DNA of 45,471 nucleotides from Okeania sp. SIO3B5. GTDB taxonomy: Bacteria > Cyanobacteriota > Cyanobacteriia > Cyanobacteriales > Microcoleaceae. The stretch spans positions 1 to 45,471 of the forward strand of contig NZ_JAAHHG010000036.1 of NCBI RefSeq assembly GCF_010692555.1, written 5' to 3'. Below the pieces are notes generated by a model. That model made no database searches. It was given only the letters and a program-made list of their open reading frames with translations, and was not told where the DNA came from. Each line of letters begins with the position of its first letter. Position 1 is the first letter of the stretch. Shown here in pieces: positions 27,782 through 37,341 of this stretch. The position numbers and the translations under genes are program-made.

Positions 27782-29011
27782 ATGGCACGCGCAAAATTTG
27801 AAAGAAATAAACCTCACGTCAATATTGGAACTATTGGACACGTTGACCATGGTAAAACAACTTTGACTGCTGCAATTACAATGAGTCTAGCAGCGCAAGG
27901 AAAAGCTAAGGCAAGAAATTATGCTGATATTGATGCAGCTCCAGAAGAGAAAGCACGGGGTATCACAATTAATACTGCTCATGTAGAGTATGAAACAGAA
28001 GGGCGTCACTATGCTCACGTTGATTGTCCAGGACACGCTGACTATGTAAAGAATATGATTACAGGTGCAGCTCAAATGGACGGTGCAATTCTAGTAGTTT
28101 CTGCTGCTGATGGTCCAATGCCCCAAACTCGTGAACATATTCTCTTGGCCAAGCAGGTAGGGGTTCCTAATATAGTTGTTTTCCTCAACAAGCAAGATAT
28201 GGTAGATGATGAGGAACTTTTGGAACTGGTGGAACTGGAAGTTCGGGAACTTTTAAGTGACTATGATTTTGATGGAGATAATATTCCCATCGCTGCTGGT
28301 TCTGCTTTACAAGCAGTAGAAGCACTAACAGCTAACCCAAACATAGGAAAGGGTGAAAATGAGTGGGTAGATAAAATTCTCGCTCTGATGGATGAGGTTG
28401 ATGGGTATATTCCTACACCAGAACGTGATGTTGATAAGCCATTCCTCATGGCGGTAGAGGACGTATTCTCTATTACTGGTCGTGGTACTGTAGCTACAGG
28501 CCGGATTGAGCGTGGTAAGGTCAAAGTCGGTGAAACGGTGGAATTGGTAGGTATCAAAGATACTCGTAATACTACAGTTACAGGTGTGGAAATGTTCCAG
28601 AAAATTCTGGACGAAGGAATGGCTGGTGATAATGTGGGATTACTACTACGTGGTATGCAGAAAGATGATATTCAACGTGGGATGGTCTTGGCCAAACCAG
28701 GTTCTATCACTCCCCACAAGAAATTTGAATCTGAAGTATATGTTCTGAAAAAGGAAGAAGGAGGACGTCATACACCTTTCTTCCCCAATTATCGCCCTCA
28801 ATTCTACATTCGGACCACAGATGTGACTGGTGCTATTGAGTCTTTTACTGCTGATGATGGCAGTGCAGCAGAAATGGTAATGCCTGGTGACCGGATTAAA
28901 ATGACAGTTCTACTAATTAACCCTGTGGCAATTGAGCAAGGTATGCGTTTTGCTATTCGTGAAGGTGGGAGGACTATTGGTGCTGGTGTTGTTTCTAAAA
29001 TTCTAGAGTAG
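27782..29011 (+). CDS. tuf: Elongation factor Tu
   Basis: The 409-residue protein is full length for cyanobacteria. It delivers aminoacyl-tRNA to the ribosome as a ternary complex with GTP. Motifs: GHVDHGKT (19-26), DCPGHADY near 81-88 and the NKQD guanine-specificity motif. Domain II follows [13 protein letters not shown], and the domain III C-terminus is [18 protein letters not shown]. The cyanobacterial insertion after [13 protein letters not shown] is present. The start codon is preceded by AAAAAAGGAACGAG, an acceptable ribosome binding site. Its neighbours are fusA and rpsJ, the usual order. Confidence 0.98.
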   Translation: MARAKFERNKPHVNIGTIGHVDHGKTTLTAAITMSLAAQGKAKARNYADIDAAPEEKARGITINTAHVEYETEGRHYAHVDCPGHADYVKNMITGAAQMDGAILVVSAADGPMPQTREHILLAKQVGVPNIVVFLNKQDMVDDEELLELVELEVRELLSDYDFDGDNIPIAAGSALQAVEALTANPNIGKGENEWVDKILALMDEVDGYIPTPERDVDKPFLMAVEDVFSITGRGTVATGRIERGKVKVGETVELVGIKDTRNTTVTGVEMFQKILDEGMAGDNVGLLLRGMQKDDIQRGMVLAKPGSITPHKKFESEVYVLKKEEGGRHTPFFPNYRPQFYIRTTDVTGAIESFTADDGSAAEMVMPGDRIKMTVLLINPVAIEQGMRFAIREGGRTIGAGVVSKILE

Positions 29012-29035
29012 AACAACTTTCTCAAAAATTAAGTG

Positions 29036-29078
29036 GCAGAAAAGTATATATATAAATTATTGATATTTGCTTTTCTGC
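29036..29078 (+). terminator. Possible tuf terminator hairpin
   Basis: GCAGAAAAG (29036-29044) and CTTTTCTGC (29070-29078) are a perfect 9-bp inverted repeat 25 bases after the tuf stop, separated by a 25-base AT-rich loop. There is no T-tract after the stem, so termination efficiency is doubtful. Confidence 0.4.
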
Positions 29079-29298
29079 TGCTTATTAATGAAGGAAGAAG
29101 TGAAGAGGGAAGAAGGAAGAAGGGTAGAGATTGAAAAAAAAAGGAGAAACCGATAGAAATGACTATCTAAAATGAATTAGAGCAGCTATTTTTAACTATA
29201 TTGAGTTTATATCTACCTTTTTGTGCATTTTGGATAAGCTATCTTTAAACATTTCCGTGATCAAAATAACTTCTGGCTTCTGACTTCATTAAAGTCTA

Positions 29299-29329
29299 TT
29301 GCTGGTTAAGAAAACTAGCAATTTATAAT
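29299..29329 (+). promoter_or_regulatory. Candidate rpsJ promoter
   Basis: A perfect TATAAT (29324-29329) lies 39 bases upstream of the rpsJ start, with TTGCTG (29299-29304) 19 bases before it. The spacer is long and the -35 is imperfect. Confidence 0.35.
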
Positions 29330-29368
29330 TGAAAACTAAAAAATCTGAACCTAGAAAATTAAAGAGAG

Positions 29369-29686
29369 ATGGCCACAATTCAACAGCAAAAAATTCGTAT
29401 TCGTCTGAAGGCATTTGACCGCCGTTTACTAGATACATCTTGTGAGAAAATTGTAGATACGGCAAATAGAACGGGAGCCACAGCAATTGGGCCAATACCT
29501 TTGCCCACAAAACGACGCATTTATTGTCTATTGCGATCGCCTCACGTTGATAAAGATTCACGAGAACATTTTGAAACTAGGACGCATCGTAGAATTATAG
29601 ATATTTATCAACCTTCATCAAAAACAATTGATGCCCTGATGAAACTTGACTTACCCGCAGGTGTGGATATTGAAGTGAAGTTATAG
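29369..29686 (+). CDS. rpsJ: 30S ribosomal protein S10
   Basis: The 105-residue protein is full length. It has [42 protein letters not shown] (the NusB/NusG-binding loop region) and the [15 protein letters not shown] block. S10 is part of the 30S head and of antitermination complexes. In cyanobacteria it commonly closes the str cluster after tuf, as here. ATG follows AAAGAGAG, a good ribosome binding site. A HIP1 octamer lies in the coding region. Confidence 0.97.
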   Translation: MATIQQQKIRIRLKAFDRRLLDTSCEKIVDTANRTGATAIGPIPLPTKRRIYCLLRSPHVDKDSREHFETRTHRRIIDIYQPSSKTIDALMKLDLPAGVDIEVKL

Positions 29687-30075
29687 CAAAGTTAGTCCAT
29701 GGGTAGTGCCTAGTCTAGAATTATTAAATGTACCCATGGCCTAAAGTTATCGTTCGGACTTATATTAATATATTGGTGAATAAGAATTCTGAGACACTAT
29801 AATTTTTTGTGTTTGATGCTCAACAATACAAATTTTTTACCAAAACTCCAAATTATCTTGATATTTATAGCAAGGAACGAGTTGGTGTTTGACTTATGCT
29901 GCTGATGAACGGTAAGACAGAGAAATGCTTTTCCTACCTACTGCTCCCTGTTCCCTGCTATATATAAAAATTCCCAAAAATCAAAAATAGTAAGCCCATA
30001 GATATCTCAAGAATAGAAAAATCAGCTAAAGTATAAGAACTATTAAGAACCAGAACTTTATTTTAATGATGAAAG
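29687..30075. other. Intergenic gap between rpsJ and the LON-domain gene
   Basis: The gap contains the inverted repeat at 29697-29739 and otherwise AT-rich sequence. No gene or recognisable promoter is visible. Confidence 0.55.
29697..29739 (+). terminator. Inverted repeat downstream of rpsJ, possible terminator
   Basis: CCATGGGTA (29697-29705) and TACCCATGG (29731-29739) are perfect 9-bp arms around a 25-base loop, 10 bases after the rpsJ stop. There is no T-run after it, so it may act in RNA 3-prime-end stability rather than intrinsic termination. Confidence 0.4.
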
Positions 30076-30714
30076 ATGGCATCCTCTTCTGTAGCTGTTC
30101 GAGAACTTCCCCTATTTCCATTACCAGAAGTAGTATTATTTCCAGGTAGACCTCTACCACTACACATCTTTGAATTTCGCTATAGAATTATGATGAATAC
30201 AGTTCTAGAGAGCGATAGTAGATTTGGAATTTTGATGTGGGACTCTAATCAAGACCGAGTTGTGGCCACTGGTTGTTGCGCTAAAATTGAGAACTACCAA
30301 CGCTTACCTGACGATCGGATGAAGATTTTGACAGTAGGCGAGCAAAGATTTAGAGTTTTAGACACAATTAGAGAGAAACCTTATCTAGTTGGTTTAGTTG
30401 AGTGGATAGAAGATGATTCTTCAGAAAATACTCTTGGAGAATTGGCAAATCAAGTTGAAGCTTTGCTAAAAGATGTAGTTCATCTTTCAGGTAAACTTAT
30501 GGACCAGAGTATAGAATTACCAACTGATATTCCTAGTTTACCAAAAGAATTGTCATATTGGGTGGCTAGCAATCTCTATGGAGTAGCAACTGAACAGCAA
30601 GCTCTTTTGGAGATGCAAGATACTGCTACTAGGTTAGAAAGAGAAGTAGAAATTCTCACATCTACTCGCAATCATCTTGCAGCTAGAACTGTTCTGAAAG
30701 ATACTTTAAAATAA
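30076..30714 (+). CDS. LON peptidase substrate-binding-domain protein
   Basis: This 212-residue protein consists only of the Lon N-terminal (PUA-like) substrate-binding domain: RELPLFPLPEVVLFPG, LPLHIFEFRYR, TVGEQRFRVLD, then a helical bundle to the end. It lacks the AAA+ and Ser-Lys protease parts, so it is not itself a protease. It may be an adaptor or a ligand-binding protein. It follows rpsJ, a conserved neighbourhood in cyanobacteria as far as I recall. The start ATG follows ATGATGAAAG; the preceding ATG codons at 30066 and 30069 are out of frame or too far upstream of the conserved block. Confidence 0.88.
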   Translation: MASSSVAVRELPLFPLPEVVLFPGRPLPLHIFEFRYRIMMNTVLESDSRFGILMWDSNQDRVVATGCCAKIENYQRLPDDRMKILTVGEQRFRVLDTIREKPYLVGLVEWIEDDSSENTLGELANQVEALLKDVVHLSGKLMDQSIELPTDIPSLPKELSYWVASNLYGVATEQQALLEMQDTATRLEREVEILTSTRNHLAARTVLKDTLK

Positions 30715-31055
30715 ACTGTAGCAATGATGTTGTAAATTCAAGGCTTTTGTTTAGAGGAAGTTATTAACAGAATATATAGCTCAATAATTGGTAGTGGGAA
30801 TTAGGAAGCTACTTCATTGTAGTTTCTGACTCACTTCCTAAATCTAATTTTTCCATCAGCTTTCTGATACCAAGGGTGAAAAAAGAATGTTACAAATAGT
30901 TTCGCTCCTTTAGATGTGAAATAATTTCGGTGAAATTACTGTAGTGTCAAAGTTTTGACTCCTAAAAATATTACTTCTAACTTTTAACTTTTAACTTTTG
31001 ACTTTTGACTTCCGTGAAATGGTATGACAACTTCATAAAATACTGTTTTAGTCAA
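30715..31055. other. Convergent intergenic gap
   Basis: It separates the plus-strand LON-domain gene from the minus-strand DUF1997 gene. It holds one copy of the dispersed CAAGGGTGAAAAAAGAA motif (30871-30887) and a heptamer array. No gene is seen. Confidence 0.6.
30978..31011. repeat. Heptamer tandem repeat (TAACTTT/TGACTTT)
   Basis: Three copies of TAACTTT are followed by TGACTTT and a partial fifth unit, all in strict seven-base register. Confidence 0.85.
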
Positions 31056-31607
31056 CTAAGCAGCTAGTAAACTCCTCTCTTCTGACTTTGCCCAGTTGCT
31101 ATAGTCTAATAATAATTTATGCATCAATCCTTTCTTCATTTTGAGTAAGATACTACCTAATAAATTATTACCTGTAGATAGTAAAATTGATTTGGGTATT
31201 TTGTTGAAAGGAGGAGGTAAAAATATTTGTAAGGCTAACTCTACTTTTCCCTCTAGAATAGTTTTCTGATGAATTTTGATTGGCTGCATTGTACCATTGA
31301 GATTCAATTGAAAATGTTCATTAATCATTTCAATCCCTTTAAGTTGACAATCAACAGACTTTAAGTTGACGACTCCTTCAGAAGTTGTCAAAATTTTCAT
31401 GTCGATAATTGGTTCAATTTTCAACATAAAGAATTTGAGAGGTTTCATTTTCAAACGATATGTATCGTTAGTTAATTTTTCTATAGAATTAGAGTTTGCT
31501 AGGACTTCTACAATACGTTTTGGTTGACTTAAATAACTGTGAATACTTATAGACTGCTGTGGAACAGGTATATTGACAGATTGAGATGCAAAAAAATTAT
31601 TGTACAT
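31056..31607 (-). CDS. DUF1997 family protein (copy 2)
   Basis: The 183-residue protein from the ATG at 31607 is a paralogue of the upstream gene at 31725-32315. Both share FASQSV/TASQSV, IPV, a basic LxQPKRxV block, RLKMxPLxF and the C-terminal LLxDYxxWA. DUF1997 is found in cyanobacteria and plastids and has no assigned function. A TTG at 31640 would add 11 residues (NKNHLLLLAT), but the homologous start aligns with the ATG, which I choose. The two genes are in tandem, 117 bases apart, and probably come from local duplication. Confidence 0.85.
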   Translation of the reverse strand: MYNNFFASQSVNIPVPQQSISIHSYLSQPKRIVEVLANSNSIEKLTNDTYRLKMKPLKFFMLKIEPIIDMKILTTSEGVVNLKSVDCQLKGIEMINEHFQLNLNGTMQPIKIHQKTILEGKVELALQIFLPPPFNKIPKSILLSTGNNLLGSILLKMKKGLMHKLLLDYSNWAKSEERSLLAA

Positions 31608-31724
31608 AGTAGCTAGTAAAAGTAAGTGATTTTTATTCAAACCATAATTACCTTATATTAGAGTATATTAAGTTTTGTAACAACTTACATCAACCTTGAG
31701 TAGAGAGAACTAAATACTGCTAAA

Positions 31725-32315
31725 TTAAACTGCCTGACTACCAGTAGATACAACAGAACCTTGTTCGCTATTTGTTAATATTTCAGTTTCATCACAAGCC
31801 CATTTATGATAATCAGTTAATAGTTGATGGGTCAATCTTTGCTTAATTGTCATTAATACACTTTTCAGTAAACCATTACCAGTTGTTTCTAAAATTGGTA
31901 GAGGTGTTAACCATAATGGAGGAGGTAATTCTACCTTAACTTCTAAATCTGCCTTGCCCTTGAGATGAGTAACTCCTTTAATTTGGTAAGTTTCAAGAAT
32001 ACCAACTAGATTCAGGGCAAAACGGTGATTAATATATTCTACGCCACGAATTTCACAACCTTTTGACTTTAAGTAAATTGTGCCATTAGGACTAGCCCAA
32101 ATCTGTATATCTACAGTTGGTTGAATAGTTAACATCATAAAGTGTAGTGGACGCATTTTGAGGCGGAAGATGTCTTTGTCTAACTGCTCTAATCTTGTTG
32201 GATCTACCAAAGCATTGACTAGGCGTTTCGGTTGACGAAGATAGTGATGAATAGGAACTTGTTGTTCAACTACGGGAATATCTACTGATTGGGATGCGGT
32301 GAATCTAGTAATCAT
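31725..32315 (-). CDS. DUF1997 family protein (copy 1)
   Basis: This 196-residue soluble protein has no signal or membrane helix. It matches its downstream paralogue through most of its length, with a longer Ser/Gln-rich tail (TNSEQGSVVSTGSQAV). The fold is predicted to be mostly beta strands (alternating KVEL, VDIQIW, TIYLKSKG). Function is not established. The gene is transcribed away from pheA, and the 337-base divergent gap between them carries a small hairpin. Confidence 0.87.
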   Translation of the reverse strand: MITRFTASQSVDIPVVEQQVPIHHYLRQPKRLVNALVDPTRLEQLDKDIFRLKMRPLHFMMLTIQPTVDIQIWASPNGTIYLKSKGCEIRGVEYINHRFALNLVGILETYQIKGVTHLKGKADLEVKVELPPPLWLTPLPILETTGNGLLKSVLMTIKQRLTHQLLTDYHKWACDETEILTNSEQGSVVSTGSQAV

Positions 32316-32652
32316 TATTTGTATATTTGTATAAAAATCAATATTTTAATACCTAAATTTTATGAAATCTTCACATTTATTAATGTGACCTGGATCATAC
32401 TGAACTATTTATTCAAATTTAGTCATTAACTAGCAGGGGATCTAGGTAAAATTGAGTAATTCTAGTAATCATAATGGTTGATAGATGAGAACTGATTAAA
32501 GAAATGTAACTTAATTTTACGAAGTGTAACTTATTCAATTTTATAGAAATTGGGTTTATAGCAGAAGGAAGAAGAAATAAGGAAGAAGGAAAAATCTGGC
32601 GTTGTTACCGAAACTCTTTTTAATCTAAAATCTAAAATAAAATGGAGATTCT
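32316..32652. other. Divergent intergenic region between DUF1997 and pheA
   Basis: It contains a compact inverted repeat, TCACATT-TATT-AATGTGA (32371-32388), which could be an operator or a hairpin, and a GGAAGAA-rich tract at 32565-32590 just before pheA. Promoters for both genes should lie here, but no consensus pair stands out. Confidence 0.5.
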
Positions 32653-33543
32653 ATGACCATATCAATTGCACATCTTGGCCCTGCTGGTACTAATGCCGAG
32701 ACAGCAGCAGTGGCATTTACTAATAAACTGAGTCAGCTTGGTCAAAAATCTTTTCTTTGTCCATATCCTAGTATTGCTCAAACTTTATGGGCAGTTTCTC
32801 AAGGGGAAGTTAATTTGGCAGTTGTGCCTGTAGAAAATTCTATTGAAGGGAGTGTGACTGTTACTCTGGATACACTTTGGCAATTGGACTCTTTAGAGAT
32901 TCAAACAGCATTAGTTTTGCCTATTTCTCATGGATTAATATCATTAGCTGATAGTTTTGAGGAGATTAAAACAGTTTATTCTCATCCACAAGCTTTAGCT
33001 CAATGTCAAGGTTGGTTAGAAAAATTTTTGCCACAAGTACAGCAAATTCCGGATAATTCTACTGCAGAAGCATTGCGACATTTAGGTAAGAATCGGAGTG
33101 CCGCAGCGATCGCTTCTCAAAGAGCGGCTGAACTTTATCAATTACCTATATTAGCTTATCCAATTAATGATTATCCTGACAATTATACTCGTTTTTGGGT
33201 ATTGAAAGAAGGATGTACAGAAATAGATGATTCTGATTTAAAACTAATAATTAATGGGATAAATAAACCGGGAAGTTCTGTTTTTATTTCTCTAGGTTTT
33301 AGTGTTCCTGAAAATGTACCAGGAGCTTTAGTGAAGCCTTTGGAGGTATTTGCTAAAAGGGGAATTAATATGAGTAGAATAGAGTCTCGTCCTACGAAGC
33401 GATTGCTAGGGGAATATTTATTTTTTATTGATATAGAAGCTAAGAATAATGATAATTTGATCGAAATGGCAATAGAGGAATTGAAGACCTATACAGAAAC
33501 TCTAAAAATATTTGGCAGTTATACAATTATGGCGCTCAATTAA
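32653..33543 (+). CDS. pheA: Prephenate dehydratase
   Basis: This 296-residue monofunctional enzyme (no chorismate mutase domain) converts prephenate to phenylpyruvate in phenylalanine synthesis. The catalytic domain starts at HLGPAGTNAE and includes the VPVENSIEGSV block and the DNYTRFWVL segment with the essential Thr-Arg-Phe. A C-terminal ACT domain (GALVKPLEVFAKRGINMSRIESRP, split around ESRP) gives phenylalanine feedback control. The ATG follows TGGAGATTCT, a good ribosome binding site at 32643. It is monocistronic as far as can be seen. Confidence 0.95.
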   Translation: MTISIAHLGPAGTNAETAAVAFTNKLSQLGQKSFLCPYPSIAQTLWAVSQGEVNLAVVPVENSIEGSVTVTLDTLWQLDSLEIQTALVLPISHGLISLADSFEEIKTVYSHPQALAQCQGWLEKFLPQVQQIPDNSTAEALRHLGKNRSAAAIASQRAAELYQLPILAYPINDYPDNYTRFWVLKEGCTEIDDSDLKLIINGINKPGSSVFISLGFSVPENVPGALVKPLEVFAKRGINMSRIESRPTKRLLGEYLFFIDIEAKNNDNLIEMAIEELKTYTETLKIFGSYTIMALN

Positions 33544-33593
33544 CAAATAAAGTAATATCAAATATCACGCATTTTTGCTACATTTTTTTGATA

Positions 33594-33634
33594 GTAGGGA
33601 GTAGGGAGTAGGCAGTAGGGAGTAGGGAGTAGGG
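33594..33634. repeat. Heptamer tandem repeat (GTAGGGA x6)
   Basis: Five units and a partial sixth of GTAGGGA with one GTAGGCA variant, in strict seven-base register, 50 bases after pheA. Confidence 0.88.
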
Positions 33635-33920
33635 TTCAAAGACATAAGATATCTTGGCTTAATACCGAGTATCGTTACAAACATTACTGAAAGATTATTA
33701 TTACTTAATAAGTGAAATCTTAATGAAGTATAGCATTATTTTTAGGAATTGGTATAATTTGCACATTGTTGATAAAATATCTGTTTTTTGGATGAAAATA
33801 TTTTGTGTTCAAAGAGAGTTAACATCAAGGGTGAAAAAAGAAGATTTAAAATCAAGGGTGAAACTTAAAAGATGATCGTTCAGATATATCTTTGATTAAA
33901 AAGAGATACTCACAAGAATA

Positions 33921-34040
33921 ATATCATGTCCGGTTGAATAATTAGACTTTGGTGGAAATAAGGCAGGAGGCAGGAGGCAGAAGGTTTTCTCCTATTTTCA
34001 CCTTAATTTTATACACAAACGATGCTACCGGACATGATAT
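33921..34040. mobile_element. MITE-1 (ATATCATGTCCGGT ends)
   Basis: ATATCATGTCCGGT at the left end and ACCGGACATGATAT at the right end are perfect 14-bp inverted repeats bounding about 120 bp. Comparison with the uninterrupted copies (AGAATAAATG) shows that the insertion duplicated ATA or TA. The interior carries an AGGCAGG heptamer run and no coding capacity. TA target use would fit an IS630/mariner-type transposase acting in trans, but that is inference. Confidence 0.8.
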
Positions 34041-34235
34041 AAATGATATTTAAGTGATTTATTCTAACTCCTTACTACTGTTTTTTGAGTGAAAATATTT
34101 TGTGTTCAAAGGGAGTTAATATCAAGGGTGAAAAAAGAAGATTTAAAATCATAATGAGACTTAAAAGATGATCGTTCAGATATATCTTTGATTAAAAAGA
34201 GATACTCACAAGAATAAATGATATTTAAGTTATTT

Positions 34236-34477
34236 AGGGCTTGCTGATTAAATATAAAAGCATTGACAGATAAAGACTTTAGCCTTTTTTGGGTCGAAAA
34301 AAGTACCTGGTTTTCAGCTCTTCACGCTCAAAAAGGAGCGTATTTTAGGCGCATAGTTGGGCAGAAAAATTAAGGGACAATTCTTACTCCTACCTCCTCG
34401 CTCATTCCCATTTCTCCTGCCTCCTGTCTCCTATCTCCTGTCTCCTACCCCTACTAAAATATTTTTCAGCAAACCCT
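34236..34477. mobile_element. MITE-2 (AGGGYTTGCTGA ends) with 4-bp target duplication
   Basis: AGGGCTTGCTGA at the left end matches the reverse complement of TCAGCAAACCCT at the right end with one mismatch; length 242 bp. ATTT flanks both sides (34232-34235 and 34478-34481), while the uninterrupted third copy has a single ATTT. Inside are a CTCCTGN heptamer array and a TTTTTTGGGTCGAAAAAA near-palindrome. It is non-coding. Confidence 0.8.
34414..34448. repeat. Heptamer tandem repeat (CTCCTGC-type x5)
   Basis: Five seven-base units: CTCCTGC, CTCCTGT, CTCCTAT, CTCCTGT, CTCCTAC. They lie inside MITE-2. Confidence 0.85.
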
Positions 34478-34490
34478 ATTTATTCTAACT

Positions 34491-34515
34491 CCTGACTACT
34501 GACTTCTGACTCCTG
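34491..34515. repeat. Heptamer tandem repeat (NCTGACT)
   Basis: CCTGACT, ACTGACT, TCTGACT and partial CCTG are in seven-base register at the border between the second and third copies of the 180-bp unit. Confidence 0.8.
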
Positions 34516-34743
34516 TTTTTTGACTGAAAATATTTTGTGTTCAAAGAGGGTTAATATCAAGGGTGAAAAAAAGAAGATTTAAAATCAAGGGTGAAACTTA
34601 AAAGATGATCGTTCGGATATATCTTTGATTAAAAAGAGATACTCACAAGAATAAATGATATTTAAGTGATTTATTCTAACTCCTGACTCCTATAAAAAAT
34701 CTCACTATTTGTAGTAAATATTGAGTGCCCTTGGTATAACTTC

Positions 34744-37341
34744 CTAAATTACATTTTGCAGCACAAAAAGCAGACGTTGAATTTGTTTTTCCCAAGTCAA
34801 ATCTTTCATAAAGCTAACAGCAGTTTTGCTCCGAAGTTGAGCATCTTCTCGGTCAAAATAAACTTTTTCTAACATTTCTACTACTTCTTCAACATCAGAT
34901 TCTCCCCAACCATCTATACCTGGAAACTGTGGGGTAGGTTTCACAGGATTTTGATTATTTAAGGCATAACAATGAGAGTTATTAATAATATCTAAATGCC
35001 CAGTATTAGCAGAAATAATTGTTGGGATACCACAGGCAAGACTTTCCATTGCAACAAGATTTGTACCGCCTTCGCAGCGATTTGTAAATACAGCCACATC
35101 AGCTTCTCGTAATATTTGTCCTACCATATAATTAGGAATCGGACCAACATCAATAACTGCATTGCTAGGAATGTCATTTTCTAGTAACCATTGAGTAATT
35201 TGTAAACGTTTATTTTGACTAATTTTCGGTAATCCTACAACATTTCCAGTTTGTTCAATTCCTACCATAAATTGAGGCCAGAAGTTATGCCAAGCTGTAA
35301 TTAATAGTGCTTCTGGATAACGTTTTTGGAATATTTTAAAAGCTGCTATGACAATATCTTGACCTTTACGATATTCTAGTTTGCCTCCAGAAAAAATAAC
35401 GAAGCGATCGCCAAAAATATTAGATTTAGGTGCGGGATGAAAAATTGTTTGGTCAATGCCTTGTAAAACTTTTTGTACGGGTTTGATACCATTACTTTCT
35501 AGAATTTTGGTATTCCAGGTAGATCCGGTAATAATCAAATCATAAGCTTTGGAGCGATTAATTTGTTCTGAGGTAAATTGAGTATTTTCTGAGAAAATAA
35601 TTCCAATATTTTTGGTTCCTACAATATTATTACTTACAGAGAAATTACTACCTAAAGCTTGTAAGATAGGTAAGTTGAAGTTAATATTTTTGCCTTGGTG
35701 ATTTTTGAGTTGATTTTGCAAATTTTTCTGAGCATCAAAAGCTGGATTTAGTAAAGCTTGATGTAGGGGATTTAACATTCCAGGTTGAATAGAAGGAGGT
35801 GTTAATAATAGGGGTTGATATTCTGGGTTTTTAAGTAGTTGGAGAGTAAGATTAATGCCATAAATACCCCAACCAGTTATCGGATTTAATGGCCAGCCAA
35901 TAGCAATTATTTTCATTATTTCAAAAGTAGAAGTTTTAGTTTGTAGATTTTTTTGAGAAGTTATGAAGGTAGATAAAGTTGTGTTTTTATGATGTTTGCC
36001 AGATTTATTTTGTGCTAAAGCTTTTGTAATTGATTCTTCTGACAATTTAATACCCTTTTTTTCAGAAGTTTTATTGGTTGGAGAATTATTATCTAGCAAA
36101 TTTTCCAAGTTTTCTTTAACTTGTTTAGATACACTATCCCAATCTCCTATTTTTGACTGTCTAAATAATCTCATTGTCGGATACCAAGGACTATATTTCC
36201 GGTCTGTTAACCAATGCCAGTCAGAATCAAAATTTAACATTACCCAAACAGGTTTTCCTAACGCTCCTGCTAAGTAAGCAATAACTGTATCTATTGTAAT
36301 TACTAAATCTAATTGTTTTATTGCTGCTGCTGTATCAGTTAGATCATTAAAAGATGAACCATTATTATGAATTTTAGTTTGAGAGTTAAGCCATTCTAAA
36401 TCTGTTTGAAAGACTTCTTTTTGTAAAATGTAAAAGTTGACTGTATCTATATTGATAATTTCTTGTAAATATTCAACTGGGCAAGAGCGTACTTGACTCG
36501 TTCCACTGATACTACTTGTTTTTGTTTGCCAACATATTCCAACTTTGAGATTTTTTTCTGGAGCAAATGGAATGGGAAAGTCGATTGATTTTGGAACAGA
36601 TAAATAAGGAATTTCAGCAGGTATAGTTTCTGGGGTAGTTTGGAAAATTCGAGGTAGACTCATCAATGGAATTTGCAGGTCAAAATCTGGCAATTTTTCA
36701 CCTATAACAAATAATTCGTCTATTTCTGAAACCGTGGTAAATAATAATTTTAATCCAGCTTTATTACATTCAACAATGACAAGTCCTCCTAATTTTTTAA
36801 CTAGAGGAATATAGCGGATAAATTGAATAGAATCTCCTAAACCTTGTTCGGTATAAACTAATAAAGTTTTTCCTAAAAAATTTGACCCATCCCACAAAGA
36901 TTGAGAGAAATTACGCTTAATAAAATGCTCATGTTTCCTGCGCCATTCATATTCGGAAAATCCGGCAATAAAATCTCCCTGTTTAAGCAAAACAGCAGCT
37001 AAACCAAAATGATAATTTACATGATTTTTATCTAATTTAATAGCTTGTTCATAATATTTTTGAGATTCCGCAAGTTTTCCTAAATTTAAAAAGATAGAGC
37101 CTAGGGAACGATATGCTTCAATATGATCTGGATTTACTTCAAGAACTTTTTGACGATATTCAATTACTAACTCAATTTGACCTTGTTTTTCTAAAATATT
37201 CCCTAAATTCCACCATGCTTCGGTATAACTGGGTTTGATTTTAATTGCCTGTTGATAATAGATACTTGCCTTTGATAAATCTCCCTTTTGTTCCCACGCA
37301 AAGCCTAAATTGAGATTTGTATATGAGTTGTGAGGATTAAT
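34744..37341 (-). pseudogene. 3-prime fragment of broken TPR-glycosyltransferase gene: TPRs + GT9-like + GT4 domain
   Basis: The frame is open from just after the TAA at 37344-37342. There is no ATG or GTG until deep inside the domains; the TTG at 36990 falls within a TPR helix. Directly after the stop the frame continues with INPHNSYTNLNLG and several TPRs. A GT9-like domain (LLVYTEQGLGDSIQFIRY, GICWQT, DLVITIDTVIAYLAGALGKPVW, RLFRQSKIGDW) follows, then a GT4-type glycosyltransferase from Met 35916 (KIIAIGWPLNP, FSGGKLEYRKGQDIVI, FTNRCEGGTNLVAMESLACG). The C-terminal GT4 module of 390 residues could still be made from the ATG at 35916, though no ribosome binding site is seen. Otherwise this is the tail of the gene split upstream. 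Confidence 0.75.

Larger units (their letters stand above)
29012..29368. other. Intergenic gap between tuf and rpsJ
   Basis: The gap holds an inverted repeat after tuf, a purine-rich GAAG/GGAA tract (29090-29127) and a candidate rpsJ promoter. No gene is apparent. Confidence 0.6.
33781..34691. repeat. Three tandem copies of a ~180-bp unit, two of them interrupted by MITEs
   Basis: Copies begin at 33781, 34078 and 34513, each with CTGTTTTTTG. Each continues through GAAAATATTTTGTGTTCAAAG, the CAAGGGTGAAAAAAGAA motif, GATGATCGTTC(A/G)GATAT, ATACTCACAAGAATA and then AAATGATATTTAAGT. The first copy is interrupted at 33921-34040 and the second at 34236-34477 by unrelated inverted-repeat elements. 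The third is uninterrupted and shows the empty sites. The units contain no protein-coding frame. Confidence 0.85.

Noticed and set aside
32371-32388. CRP-type operator between DUF1997 and pheA
   Set aside because: The half-sites are in the wrong order (TCACA...TGTGA instead of TGTGA...TCACA). It is kept only as an unassigned inverted repeat.
33594-34515. CRISPR array in the repeat-rich gap after pheA
   Set aside because: The repeats are either 7-bp tandem units or 180-bp units; there are no regular 30-40 bp repeats with unique spacers and no cas genes.
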